From positions 182,661 through 246,660 of the forward strand of contig JAEEIJ010000056.1 of the NCBI GenBank assembly GCA_016281315.1: a stretch of 64,000 nucleotides of DNA, written 5' to 3'. Below the pieces are notes generated by a model. That model was not told where the DNA came from, did no database searches, and saw nothing but the letters and a program-made list of their open reading frames with translations. The position numbers were made by a program, and so were the translations under genes. How positions within the stretch are numbered: the first letter of the stretch is position 1; every line of letters starts with the position of its first letter. The DNA is from Bacteroidales bacterium. GTDB taxonomy: Bacteria; Bacteroidota; Bacteroidia; Bacteroidales; UBA932. Shown piece by piece: positions 8,824 through 18,833 of the stretch.

Positions 8824-9873
8824 TCAGAGAATCAGGAGGGCGTCTCCGTACGGGCCGAAGCGGTAGCCTTCCTTGAGGGCTTCGTCGTAGGCGGCCATCA
8901 CGTTCTTGTAGCCGCCGAAGGCCGCGACGCTCATCAGCATCGTGCTCTGCGGCAGGTGGAAATTGGATACGATGGCATCCGGCACGGAATACTGATAGGG
9001 CGGGAAGATGAACTTGTTGGTCCATCCGTCGAAGGGATTCACCTCGTGCGTGGTGGTGACGTACGTCTCCAGACCGCGCATCACGGTGGCGCCGATCGCG
9101 ACCACTTTCCCGTGGGCCCGTTTGACCTTGTTGATGGCGGCCGATGCCTCCTCGGAGATGATGAGCCGCTCGGAGTCCATCCGGTGCTTGGAGAGGTCCT
9201 CCACATCCACGGTGCGGAAGTGGCCGATGCCCATATGTACGGTGATGAAAGTCTTCTCGATATCCTTGAGAATCATCCGGTTGAAGAGCTCGCGGCTGAA
9301 GTGCAGGCCGGCCGCCGGAGCGCTCACGGCGCCCTCGTGCCTGGCGAAGATGGTCTGGTAATTCTCCGTGTCTTCCGGCGTCACCTTGTCCTTCACCCAA
9401 TCGGGCACGAAGGGCTCTCCCAGGGCGAAAAGGGCTTCCTTGAAGTCCTCATACGGGCCATCGAAGAGGAAGCGCAGGGTGCGGCCGCGCGAAGTGGTGT
9501 TGTCAATCACCTCGGCCACCAGGGACTCGTCCTCCCCGAAGTAAAGCTTGTTGCCGATGCGGATTTTCCGCGCCGGATCCACGATCACGTCCCAGAGGCG
9601 CTGCTCGCGGTTGAGCTCGCGAAGGAGCAGGACCATAATGTCGGCCCCGGTCTTTTCCTTCTTGCCGTACAGGCGGGCGGGAAAGACCTTGGTGTCGTTG
9701 AGGACAAAAATGTCTCCCTTGCCGAAATAGTTGATGATATCCTTGAAGAGGCAGTGCTCGATTTCGCCGCTGTCCTTGTGCAGGACCATCAGACGGGCTT
9801 CATCCCGCCAGCGGGCAGGCTCCCGGGCGATACGGTCCGCGGGAAGCTCAAAGTTGAATTGAGAAAGTTTCAT
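8824..9873 (-). CDS. queA: S-adenosylmethionine:tRNA ribosyltransferase-isomerase
   Basis: MKLSQFNFELPADRIAREPARWRDEARLMVL...HVGIGTFRPV-like HMGIGHFRTV...NFHLPQSTMLMSVAAFGG. Confidence 0.95.
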   Translation of the reverse strand: MKLSQFNFELPADRIAREPARWRDEARLMVLHKDSGEIEHCLFKDIINYFGKGDIFVLNDTKVFPARLYGKKEKTGADIMVLLLRELNREQRLWDVIVDPARKIRIGNKLYFGEDESLVAEVIDNTTSRGRTLRFLFDGPYEDFKEALFALGEPFVPDWVKDKVTPEDTENYQTIFARHEGAVSAPAAGLHFSRELFNRMILKDIEKTFITVHMGIGHFRTVDVEDLSKHRMDSERLIISEEASAAINKVKRAHGKVVAIGATVMRGLETYVTTTHEVNPFDGWTNKFIFPPYQYSVPDAIVSNFHLPQSTMLMSVAAFGGYKNVMAAYDEALKEGYRFGPYGDALLIL

Positions 9874-9929
9874 TACTCGCTGAAGTGTCGATACTCTTTA
9901 TATACGACTGCCGAAGGAAAAAAGTTTCA

Positions 9930-10541
9930 CTATATCCTCGCTTCGCGGAAGACTTCCTGGATGGAAGGATAGGTATTCTTCAGGAAAGGCGGCAGGGAAC
10001 TCTTCGCCACCCAGGCGGCTTTGGTGATATCTTCTTCCCGCTGGGGCGTGAGGTTGGTGGGGTCCGTATAGAGCATATCGTACCACCAGGTGTGCTTGAG
10101 GTGCCAGCGGTTATCGCGGAAATACACGTGGTCCGTAATGCAAATGAGCCTGCGCAGTTCCAGTTGGTCCACGCCCGTCTCTTCCTGCACTTCCCGCATC
10201 GCGCACACTTCGATGTCTTCGCCGGCTTCCTGATGGCCCTTCGGGAGGTCCCAGAGGCCGTTTCTGGAAATGAGAAGGAAATCTCCCCGCCGGTTGGACA
10301 CCAGCCCGCCGGCGGCGTTCACCTCCTTGAACTCGGAACATACGCGCCGATAGGTTTTCTCGATGTCGTCGGTGGGAATATAAATCCGGGAAAGGGTGTC
10401 CTGCACCTCGAACATCCGCACCAGAGCGTGGATGTCCAGCACTTCGCCCACGTGGAATTCCACGGAATTGGGGTCCGACAGGGCCTCTTCCGTAGGGGCG
10501 CAGATGATGATACACCGTTTCTCGAAATAGATTTTGTGCAT
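9930..10541 (-). CDS. NUDIX hydrolase
   Basis: Nudix box GHQEAGEDIEVCAMREVQEETGV. Confidence 0.85.
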   Translation of the reverse strand: MHKIYFEKRCIIICAPTEEALSDPNSVEFHVGEVLDIHALVRMFEVQDTLSRIYIPTDDIEKTYRRVCSEFKEVNAAGGLVSNRRGDFLLISRNGLWDLPKGHQEAGEDIEVCAMREVQEETGVDQLELRRLICITDHVYFRDNRWHLKHTWWYDMLYTDPTNLTPQREEDITKAAWVAKSSLPPFLKNTYPSIQEVFREARI

Positions 10542-10560
10542 TTTTTATTACCTTTGCGTA

Positions 10561-10638
10561 TGGCGGGAAGGGGGGCGCTCCCTCGGTCGCGAAAAAGAAG
10601 GCCGATGCTCCCTGCGGGAGCGCCCAGCCCTTCCGCCA
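10561..10638. repeat. Palindromic element, short type (intergenic)
   Basis: Arms TGGCGGGAAGGGGGGCGCTCCC (10561-10582) / GGGAGCGCCCAGCCCTTCCGCCA (10616-10638); core CCCTCGGTCGCGAAAAAGAAGGCCGATGCTCCCT nearly identical to the core in polA. Confidence 0.75.
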
Positions 10639-10655
10639 CACAAATATAAGAATTT

Positions 10656-11102
10656 ATGACCAATATCGAAAGCAAACACGGGATCGTTTCGCGCCAGCCG
10701 CACGAACTGTATATGGCCTTCACGGACCTGCAGAACTTCCGGAATATGCTCCCGGAAGACAAGAAGGAGATGGTCACCGCCACCTTCGACACCCTCACCG
10801 CCACGGTGCAGGGCTTTAACATCGGCGTAAAAATGCACGAGCGGGTGCCCTATTCCCGCATCGAACTGGTGGACTTCGGCGCCCCCTTCGCCTTCCACAT
10901 CGTGATGCATTTCGACCCGTCGGCCCAGGACCCGTACAAGACGGATTTCTGGATTCAGGTGGAGGCCGACCTTAACCTGATGATGAAGATGATGCTCTCC
11001 GGCAAGCTGAAAGAAGCGCTGGACAAAGTGGTGGACGGTCTGGTAGACGCCTCCAACGGCAAGATGCCGGAAGGCTTCGACCTCTCTCAGTGGGAGAAAT
11101 AA
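10656..11102 (+). CDS. SRPBCC-like protein (putative)
   Basis: ORF with plausible fold pattern; MTNIESKHGIVSRQPHELYMAFTDLQNFRNMLP. Confidence 0.6.
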   Translation: MTNIESKHGIVSRQPHELYMAFTDLQNFRNMLPEDKKEMVTATFDTLTATVQGFNIGVKMHERVPYSRIELVDFGAPFAFHIVMHFDPSAQDPYKTDFWIQVEADLNLMMKMMLSGKLKEALDKVVDGLVDASNGKMPEGFDLSQWEK

Positions 11103-12247
11103 TGAACTTCCCGGACGGATTTCTGGACCTGCTGCAGGCCTCGACGGGCCGGGCTTCAGCCGTGGCAAAAGCCCTCGGCGAGTCGCCTTCGGTTTCCATC
11201 CGTCTGAATCCCTCCAAAACCCGAACCTGCCCCTTCGACGACGCGGCTCCCGTTCCCTGGAGTCCGTATGGCTATTTGTTTAAGAATCGGCCCGTATTCA
11301 CGCTGGACCCGCTTTTTCACGCGGGATGCTATTATGTGCAGGATTCCTCGGCGATGTTCGTGGGGCACGTGTTCCGCCAGGTGACGGGCGCCCTGCAGCC
11401 AGGCTGCCGCGTGCTGGATCTGTGCGCCGCTCCCGGCGGCAAGACTACCGACCTCGCCGCTTCGCTGCGGGAGCGCTTCGGCGACCGATTCACCCTGCTC
11501 GCGAACGAAGTGATGCGCGGGCGGTACAGCGTCCTCCGGAGTAACCTCGAGACCTGGGGCGACGCCCGCGTGGGCTGCGTGTCGCGGGATCCGTCGGCCT
11601 TCGGAAAGGACCCTCTCTTCGACGTCATCCTGGCCGATGTCCCCTGTTCCGGCGAAGGGATGTTCCGCAAGGACGCCCAGGCCGTGGCGGAATGGTCGCT
11701 TTCCACCGTCGATTTCTGCGCCGCGCGCTCCCGGAGAATCCTGGCCGATATCTGGCCCACCCTGAAGCCCGGCGGCCTTCTCATCTATTCCACCTGCACC
11801 TTCAATCATCTGGAAAATGATGATACGGTGGCTTGGATCGCCGATGAGCTAGGGGCCGATATCCTCCCGCTGCAGGATTTCCCGCCCGTCGTGAAGACCC
11901 GTCACGGCCAACTGCTCCTCCCCGGCCTCGTGCCCGGCGAGGGTCAGTTTGTGGCAGCGCTGCAGAAAACAGGGGACGCTCCGGTCCTCTCCGCGGATCC
12001 CTTCCTTGTTTTCAAGGCCGAACGCCCGGCCGCAAGCGATGCTCCCAGCGACCCGCTCGTGAACGTAGACCGCGTGACGGCCCTCCGTTACCTGCACGGC
12101 GATGCGCTGGTGCTCCCGGAAGATGCCCCCACCGGCTTTGTGACCATCTGCTTTGAAGGCCATCCCCTGGGCCCCGCGAAAAACCTGGGCACGCGCTGCA
12201 ACAACCTTTATCCTAAGACAAAACGCATCCGGATGGATGTGCGGTAA
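11102..12247 (+). CDS. rRNA cytosine-C5 methyltransferase (RsmB/RsmF/NOP2 family)
   Basis: VLDLCAAPGGKTTDLA, DVPCSGEGMFRKD, YSTCTFNHLEND. Confidence 0.9.
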   Translation: MNFPDGFLDLLQASTGRASAVAKALGESPSVSIRLNPSKTRTCPFDDAAPVPWSPYGYLFKNRPVFTLDPLFHAGCYYVQDSSAMFVGHVFRQVTGALQPGCRVLDLCAAPGGKTTDLAASLRERFGDRFTLLANEVMRGRYSVLRSNLETWGDARVGCVSRDPSAFGKDPLFDVILADVPCSGEGMFRKDAQAVAEWSLSTVDFCAARSRRILADIWPTLKPGGLLIYSTCTFNHLENDDTVAWIADELGADILPLQDFPPVVKTRHGQLLLPGLVPGEGQFVAALQKTGDAPVLSADPFLVFKAERPAASDAPSDPLVNVDRVTALRYLHGDALVLPEDAPTGFVTICFEGHPLGPAKNLGTRCNNLYPKTKRIRMDVR

Positions 12248-12256
12248 GGGACGCCC

Positions 12257-12904
12257 TTACCGCGGATAGAGCCGTGAATAGTAGGCGTAGGTGTTCAGCA
12301 CGTTATTGACGTAAGAGACAGTGTGATGCCCCTTCGGGAGGAGGGTGGCGACGGCGTCCCAGCAGGTGGCGTCCAGGCTGTCGGCGGCGGCCTGAGCGAC
12401 AAGGGATTCCACGCGACCGTCCCCCAGGTTAAAGGAGGCCAGGGCGAACTTGATGGCTTCGTCGGGTCCGGCGGCGTCCAGATAGCGGTTTTCCAGTTTC
12501 CGCAGATAGCTTGTGCCGATGGAAAGGTTCCGGGCGGGGTTCAGCAGTTCTTCTTCCGTATAGCGCTTGCTGCGGATCTGCATCAGGCCGCGGGCCCCCT
12601 TCGAAGAAGCGGCCTCGTTGTGGAAGCGCGATTCGTGATAAATCACGGCCGCCAGCAGCCGCCAGTCCCAGCCGATGCTGTCCGCCGCCTGCCGGATAAG
12701 GGCGTCGTACTGGCTGATGGCGGAAAGGTTCACCGACTTGCTCCTCAGAAAACGCTTCTGCATCCAGAAATGCGCATCACCACGTTCCAGCAGGGTGCGT
12801 TGGAGCGCCGCATCTTCCAGGGAAGGAACGGGCTCTCTCGTGACAGGAATCAGGAGCAGGACAAGCGTGATGGCGACGCCGATCAGAAGGGATTTGCGTG
12901 CCAT
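12257..12904 (-). CDS. Lytic transglycosylase (SLT domain)
   Basis: AAVIYHESRFHNEAASSKGARGLMQI. Confidence 0.85.
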   Translation of the reverse strand: MARKSLLIGVAITLVLLLIPVTREPVPSLEDAALQRTLLERGDAHFWMQKRFLRSKSVNLSAISQYDALIRQAADSIGWDWRLLAAVIYHESRFHNEAASSKGARGLMQIRSKRYTEEELLNPARNLSIGTSYLRKLENRYLDAAGPDEAIKFALASFNLGDGRVESLVAQAAADSLDATCWDAVATLLPKGHHTVSYVNNVLNTYAYYSRLYPR

Positions 12905-12906
12905 CG

Positions 12907-15582
12907 CTATAAACCGGACTGGAATCCGCCCAGGCCGCCGCCGCCTCCCAGCCCGCCGAATCCACCGAATCCGGAGCCGCCGCCGGAGCCGGAAGAACTG
13001 CCGCCGAACCCGCTTCCGGCGCGTTCAGACAGCGTCTTGGCCTTGTTGAGCGGCGGGTAGAACGGCCAGGAAATGCCGAACTTGATGGTGGGCTCGGTCT
13101 GGATGTAGTGATGGGCCGTGAAGAAGTCGTGCACCTTGGAAGGCCAGCCGCGGCCGGCGTTCTCGTACTTGAAGAAGACGCAGCAATTCTTCCACTGGGC
13201 GTTGATGAAAATGTCTGAAACCGGGGTGTTCCCGTATCGGACCTCGTCCTGGAGCATAAACACGCCGGCCACCGGATTGTAGGCCGGCGCGTACCACAAG
13301 GTGGTATAACGGGTATTGAGGCCGATCTGCAGCTTCAGCACTTCAGGGGAAACGACGTTGAACTGAAGATACCAGCGGGCGTTCACCGCCAGGGCGGGGA
13401 GGGGCAGCACCTCGGGGGCCGATGACCCCTGTGCCAGCAAAGTGTTCTCCAGATGGACCGGTCCCAGCGTAAGATGATGCGAAACGGACCCCATAATCAC
13501 GCTGAACGCGTTTCCGTGCTGCTGGGAGATGCCCTGCGTGTCGTAGTAATTGTATCCGCCCACCAGGGCATAACCGGCCTGTGCTTTCAAGTTCCAATAG
13601 GGAATGTCCACCGTAGCCGTGAGCCGGGTGAGGGAAGACTTCCCGAAGTCGTTCTCCCACTTGAAGTGGTTGGAATAGAAATGTTGCCGATAATACTCCG
13701 GCTCCGTGAGCGATGTCTCGAAACGGGCCCCCAGGGTGACGGGACTCTTCCGCGCCCGCCGGAACGGGTAGAAACTGAACTTGGCATTGGCCCGAACGAA
13801 GAAGTCTCCAGCCTCCGCGCCTGCAAAAGTGATCAGTCCCGTCGCATCCCAGTCGAAGTATTTCCCTACGCCGCCTTCTACCCCGGCATAGGCATAGAAG
13901 CTGTTCCAGCGCGGATTGTCGGCCTTGTATAGGGCATCGTAGGGCCCCTGCAGGTAGAAGTGCTGCAGCCGGTTGCCCACGCCGCCTTCGATCTTGGAGA
14001 CGATGGCGTCTTCCTTCCAGGGCTGCAGCCGCAGGAAAACGCGGTTCTCCAGCCGGGTGGTGCGCAGGGAATCGGCGCTCTTCGAGAGATTGATGTAGAA
14101 GAGGTCGTTGTAGAAGGAGGACAGCTTGGCCGATGTATTGTCCACGTACTTCTTCGTGTAGGAGCTGTATTCCGTGGAGGTGCCGATGTAGGCGGTGGTG
14201 ATGTCCTTGTTCAGGGTATCGGCCGGGGTCCAGGTGCTGTCTCCGCGATGCTTCAGCCGCTCCAGGAAGGTGAAGGGAATGCGGTAGCTCTGGTCGTAGA
14301 AGAAGGTCATCTTGCGGTAGCGGTTGCTGGCCGCAGCCAGGTTCACGTCGATTTCCCGCACGTCCACCGTGGTGTCCCGCACCCACGCGTTGTCCTGTAC
14401 GCCGCCGTTCTCCTCCTTGGTGCTCTTGTTCAGGATGAAGCCGCCGTGGGCCAGGTAACGCCTGCCCAGGTAATTGCCGGCCACCACGTAACTGCGGTTG
14501 TCGGTCTTGTCGTTCTGCAGGTTGCCGGCGCCGCCGTAACGGCGCATTTCCAGATTGATGTTCAGCGACGGCAGGATGTTCTGCGTGGTGAACACCCGGA
14601 AATTGTCGGCCGCCAGATTGCTGCTGCTGAAGAGATTTCCCGAATACTCCAGTTCCGTGTAGGGCGTCTTGGTGTTGAACTGGGGCAGGTTCTCCCGCGT
14701 CCAGGTCCAGCCTTCCAGCGGAGCATAGAAGCCCGGGGCTTCGGAATCCCGGTGGAAGAAGTTGTAGGACTGGTAGGCGCTGCCGGGCATACCCAGCCAG
14801 GAGGCGCCGGCCTCACCGTCCCGCATAAAGGGATAGTCGTAGAAATGATAGTTCGCGGTGGTGTCCCAGTCGAAGGTCTCCACGGTGTTGAACAGCGATC
14901 CGTGCCGCCAGCTCACCAGGCGCTTGTAGTACAGGGAATCCGCTAGGAAGCCCGTTTCCAGGATGCGCGGCGTGTTCTGACGGATGCTGTCCCGGATGGC
15001 CTGCAGGCTGTCTTTGACCTTGAAGATGGAGTCCTGCTTGCGCAGCTGCTTCGGGAGTTCCACGTTCTCGTAGTACCAGCGCTTGCGCTCGGCTTTGGTC
15101 ATTGCGGCGAGCTTGCGCTCCAGGGCCAGTTTGGCGGCGGCGGTGGAATCCGCCAGGAAAAGCGAATCGATGCGCGGCCAGATGAGCGAATCGCCGGCTT
15201 CCCGCAGGGAATCCACCACGATCTTGTGCGTGTAGCTGTCCTTGGTGGCGACGTACCACTCGTACAGGAAAGGATCGGTGGTACGGAGGCTGTCCGGCAC
15301 CTTCATCGTGTCGCGGGCGAAGACCTTGGGGAGGGTGTCCTCCTGCTCCTCTGCGAAGAAGTCGAAGTCCTCTTCGTCGGCGAGGGAATCCGGCGGTGCG
15401 GCCAGCGTGTCGGGCAGGCTCCGGATGGTGTCCGGCAGCACCGGCGGGACGGTATCCCTCAGGACAGACGGCTCCCACACGCCCAGGCGGGCGGCGCGGT
15501 GCACCTCCACTCCGGCGGTCTGGGCGACGAGGGCGCCCGCGACGGCCAGCGGCAGCAGAATATCTGTCCAGATCTTTGCCAT
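12907..15582 (-). CDS. Putative outer-membrane porin with Gly-rich C-terminal tail
   Basis: Large beta-rich protein with alternating aromatic strands; N-terminal signal; tail SGFGGSSSGSGGGSGFGGFGGLGGGGGLGGF. Confidence 0.7.
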   Translation of the reverse strand: MAKIWTDILLPLAVAGALVAQTAGVEVHRAARLGVWEPSVLRDTVPPVLPDTIRSLPDTLAAPPDSLADEEDFDFFAEEQEDTLPKVFARDTMKVPDSLRTTDPFLYEWYVATKDSYTHKIVVDSLREAGDSLIWPRIDSLFLADSTAAAKLALERKLAAMTKAERKRWYYENVELPKQLRKQDSIFKVKDSLQAIRDSIRQNTPRILETGFLADSLYYKRLVSWRHGSLFNTVETFDWDTTANYHFYDYPFMRDGEAGASWLGMPGSAYQSYNFFHRDSEAPGFYAPLEGWTWTRENLPQFNTKTPYTELEYSGNLFSSSNLAADNFRVFTTQNILPSLNINLEMRRYGGAGNLQNDKTDNRSYVVAGNYLGRRYLAHGGFILNKSTKEENGGVQDNAWVRDTTVDVREIDVNLAAASNRYRKMTFFYDQSYRIPFTFLERLKHRGDSTWTPADTLNKDITTAYIGTSTEYSSYTKKYVDNTSAKLSSFYNDLFYINLSKSADSLRTTRLENRVFLRLQPWKEDAIVSKIEGGVGNRLQHFYLQGPYDALYKADNPRWNSFYAYAGVEGGVGKYFDWDATGLITFAGAEAGDFFVRANAKFSFYPFRRARKSPVTLGARFETSLTEPEYYRQHFYSNHFKWENDFGKSSLTRLTATVDIPYWNLKAQAGYALVGGYNYYDTQGISQQHGNAFSVIMGSVSHHLTLGPVHLENTLLAQGSSAPEVLPLPALAVNARWYLQFNVVSPEVLKLQIGLNTRYTTLWYAPAYNPVAGVFMLQDEVRYGNTPVSDIFINAQWKNCCVFFKYENAGRGWPSKVHDFFTAHHYIQTEPTIKFGISWPFYPPLNKAKTLSERAGSGFGGSSSGSGGGSGFGGFGGLGGGGGLGGFQSGL

Positions 15583-15612
15583 ATTCCTGCAAAGATAAGA
15601 ATTATTTTCTTA

Positions 15613-16764
15613 TCAGTCGGCCTTGACGGTTTTGGCGGGATCCACGCCGACGACCAGCCGGGAGGGCAGCCAGATGAGCGCGAGGATGCCGGCGAAAGCG
15701 ACGGCATCGGCCCCCAGAATCCACAGGAGATTCACTTTTACGGGCACCCAGGAGACGAAGTAGTTCGCCGGATCCAGCGGAATGAGGTGGGTGGTTCCCT
15801 GCACCAGGCAGAAAAGGAGGGCGAGGGCGTTCCCCCAGAGCATTCCTTTCACGACGGCCCGGGCGCCGATGCGGAGGAACAGTTTCCCCACGGCCTGGTT
15901 GCTCATTCCGAGGGTTTTGAGCGTGCCGATGGTGGGAATCTTCCTCAGCAGCATAATCAGCAGGCCGCTCACCATATTGAATCCGGCCACCACCGTCATC
16001 AGGATGAGGATGACCAGTACGTTCATATCCAGCAGGCCCAGCCAGTCGAAAATCTGCGGATAGCGGTCCTCCGAGGAGGAAATGTAGAGTCCGGACTCGA
16101 CGGAATCGTCGCTGTTGAGGAGGATGTGGCCGATGAGTCCGGAAACCTCCTTCCTGGAAGCCCGGTCGCTCAAGGAAACGTCCAGGCAGGAAACCTCGTC
16201 CGCGCTCCAGCCGTTCAGGCGCTGGATATCCTCCAGACGGGCATAGACGAGGAGGTTGTCGTCCACTTCGATGAGGTCGCGGTGCACCTCGGTGATCTTG
16301 AATTTGCGCACGCGGACCTTCTCTCCCACGAAGTAGGTGACGAGGTCGTCGCCCACGCCCAGTCCGGTGATTTCGCTGAGCCGATGGGGGATGGAGACGC
16401 CGAGCGCCGTACTGTCCGGGCGGGCGGTGCCTTTCACCACCACGCCGTGCACGATGTCCCCGCTCTTGACGATGCCGGCGCGGAGGGCGACCGGATGGAT
16501 GTCCACCACCCCCGGAAGGGCCTTCACGGCGTCTTCCGAGGGTAGATGAGCAGGCATCGGGGTAGGATCGGCCCCCACCGAAGAGGCGTAGGGTTCGATG
16601 CGCACGTCCCCGCTCAGGGCCGCCACCCCTTCCCGGATGGCGCTGCGGAAACCGGCGCTCACCGCGACGGCGACGATGATAACGAAGAAACTGACGGCGA
16701 TGGCAGTCGCCGCCAGATTCCCCTGAAACTTCAGTTTACGGGCTATGAAGCTCTCCGCTACCAA
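15613..16764 (-). CDS. FtsX-family ABC transporter permease (LolC/E-like)
   Basis: FIARKLKFQGNLAATAIAVSFFVIIVAVAVSAGFR; C-terminal TMs. Confidence 0.8.
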   Translation of the reverse strand: MVAESFIARKLKFQGNLAATAIAVSFFVIIVAVAVSAGFRSAIREGVAALSGDVRIEPYASSVGADPTPMPAHLPSEDAVKALPGVVDIHPVALRAGIVKSGDIVHGVVVKGTARPDSTALGVSIPHRLSEITGLGVGDDLVTYFVGEKVRVRKFKITEVHRDLIEVDDNLLVYARLEDIQRLNGWSADEVSCLDVSLSDRASRKEVSGLIGHILLNSDDSVESGLYISSSEDRYPQIFDWLGLLDMNVLVILILMTVVAGFNMVSGLLIMLLRKIPTIGTLKTLGMSNQAVGKLFLRIGARAVVKGMLWGNALALLFCLVQGTTHLIPLDPANYFVSWVPVKVNLLWILGADAVAFAGILALIWLPSRLVVGVDPAKTVKAD

Positions 16765-18770
16765 ATGTGTACGCGTTCTTCTTCCGGGCGGAACATCGCG
16801 TCACCCTCGTGGATATCCCAGGCGTCGAAGAAGGTCTGGAAGTTGCGCACGCTCACGTTCACGCGGTTGACAGCCAGCGAGTGCGGATCCATATTGGTGA
16901 GGCGGGCCTTTTCCTGGTCCGTGATGTTCTGGGCCCAGATGGCGCCGTAGCTCAGGTAGAAGCGCTGGGCGCGGGTGAAACCGTCGATCATCGGATCTTC
17001 GCCCTCCACGGCCTTCTCCATAGCGGTGAAGGCGATGGACAGACCGCCGTGGTCGCCGATGTTCTCACCCAGGGTATAGCGTCCCTTGGCGTGTACGCCG
17101 GGAAGGACCTCCACCGCGTCGAACTGGGCTACGAGTTTGTCGCCCAGGGCGTCGAATTTGGCCTTGTCCTCTTCGGTCCACCAGTTTTCCATATTGCCGT
17201 GGGCGTCGAACATCGAACCCTGGTCGTCGAAGCCGTGGGACATTTCGTGGCCGATGACAACGCCGATGCCGCCGTAGTTCACGGGTTCATCGGCCTCGGG
17301 ATCGAAGAAGGGCTTCTGGAGGATGGCCGCCGGGAAGCAGATCTCGTTGGTGGTGGGGTTGTAGTAGGCGTTCACCGTCTGGGGGGTCATTCCCCATTCG
17401 GTCTTGTCCGTAGGTTTGCCCAGCTTTTGGAGGTTGTCCTGCACATACCAGGCGTGGGCTTTGCGCAGGTTCTCGTAGTAACCGTTTTCGGGATTGATTT
17501 CCAGCGTGCTGTAGTCCTTCCACTTGTCCGGATAGCCGATTTTGACGGTGAAGGCGGCCAGCTTTTCGCGGGCTTTCGCCTTGGTTTCGTCGCCCATCCA
17601 CTCCAGGGAGTCGATGTGCTCGCCCAGGGCGCTGCGCAGGTTCTCCACCAGCGTCACCATCTTCTGCTTGGAACTCTCGGGGAAGTAGCGGCTCACGTAC
17701 ATCTCGCCCACGGCTTCGCCCAGCAGGCCGTTCGGAACGGCCATCGCGCGCTTCCAGCGGGGCTGCTCTTCCTGGGCGCCGGCCATCTGGTGGGAGAAGA
17801 ACTCCCAGCTGGCGGTATAGAATTCATCCGAGAGGGACCCGCACTGTCCGGCCACGAACTGGCACAGGAGATAGGATTTGAGGGTCTCCAGCGGGGTTTT
17901 CAGCAGGAATTTGGAAAGGGCCGCGAAGTAGGAAGGCTGCTGCACGATGATCTTCTCCTGCGGGGCCACGCCGGCGGCCTCGCTGATGAGGTCGAAGCGG
18001 ATGCCGGGATAGGTCTTGCAGACCTGGGCCGATGACATCGGGTTGTAGATGGCCAGCATATTGCGGTTCTGCTCGCGGGTCCAGGAAGCTTGTGCGAGGG
18101 CGTCCTCCACCTCCATATCCTGCGCCGTCACTTTTTCGGCATCGGCTACGCCGGCAAGGGTCAGCACCTTGACGAGGAACGCCTTGTAGCCTTCTTTCAG
18201 GGCGGCGTTCTCTTCCTTCAGGTAGTAATCCCGGTCGCCCATTCCCAGGCCGCCCTGGCCCATGTAGAGCACCTGGGCGTCGCTGTCCTTCAGGTCGGCC
18301 TCCACATAATTGCCGAAGAAGCCGCCTTCGCCGTAAAGGTTCATCTTGCCGAGGAGAGAGGCGAGTTCCGCCTTGTCCTTCACGGCGAGAATATCCGCGA
18401 TGTAAGGCTGGATAGGCTCCGCGCCGGCGGCGTTGCGGGCGGTGGAGTCCATCGCCATCTTATAGAGGTCCGAGATCTTCTGCTCCACGCTTCCGGGGAC
18501 AGTTTCCAGTTCCGTCATACTCTGGAAGAGGGCGTTCAGGTTCTCCTGGGCCTGCTCGCGCAGGGCGTCGAAGCTGCCGTAGCGGGAGAATTCCGGCCGC
18601 AGGGGATTGTTCTTCTGCCAGCCGCCGGTGGAATACTGATAAAAGTCTTCCTTCGGGCTCACGGAAGGATCCAGATTCGCCATATCCAGGGCCGGGGCAC
18701 CTCCTTTGGGGCCGCAAGCCGCGAAGGCAAGCATAGACATCATAACGATAAAGGTCTTTTTCATTTCCAT
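16758..18770 (-). CDS. M13 family metallopeptidase (neprilysin/PepO-like)
   Basis: VIGHEMSHGFDDQGSMFDAHGNMENWWTEEDKAKF, ENIGDHGGLSIA, VNVSVRNFQTFFDAWDI. Confidence 0.93.
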   Translation of the reverse strand: MEMKKTFIVMMSMLAFAACGPKGGAPALDMANLDPSVSPKEDFYQYSTGGWQKNNPLRPEFSRYGSFDALREQAQENLNALFQSMTELETVPGSVEQKISDLYKMAMDSTARNAAGAEPIQPYIADILAVKDKAELASLLGKMNLYGEGGFFGNYVEADLKDSDAQVLYMGQGGLGMGDRDYYLKEENAALKEGYKAFLVKVLTLAGVADAEKVTAQDMEVEDALAQASWTREQNRNMLAIYNPMSSAQVCKTYPGIRFDLISEAAGVAPQEKIIVQQPSYFAALSKFLLKTPLETLKSYLLCQFVAGQCGSLSDEFYTASWEFFSHQMAGAQEEQPRWKRAMAVPNGLLGEAVGEMYVSRYFPESSKQKMVTLVENLRSALGEHIDSLEWMGDETKAKAREKLAAFTVKIGYPDKWKDYSTLEINPENGYYENLRKAHAWYVQDNLQKLGKPTDKTEWGMTPQTVNAYYNPTTNEICFPAAILQKPFFDPEADEPVNYGGIGVVIGHEMSHGFDDQGSMFDAHGNMENWWTEEDKAKFDALGDKLVAQFDAVEVLPGVHAKGRYTLGENIGDHGGLSIAFTAMEKAVEGEDPMIDGFTRAQRFYLSYGAIWAQNITDQEKARLTNMDPHSLAVNRVNVSVRNFQTFFDAWDIHEGDAMFRPEEERVHIW

Positions 18771-18833
18771 TGTTTTTGGTAGTTTGCAAAATTACACAAT
18801 AATACGGATATTTGTAATCCCTAAGCGACTTTT

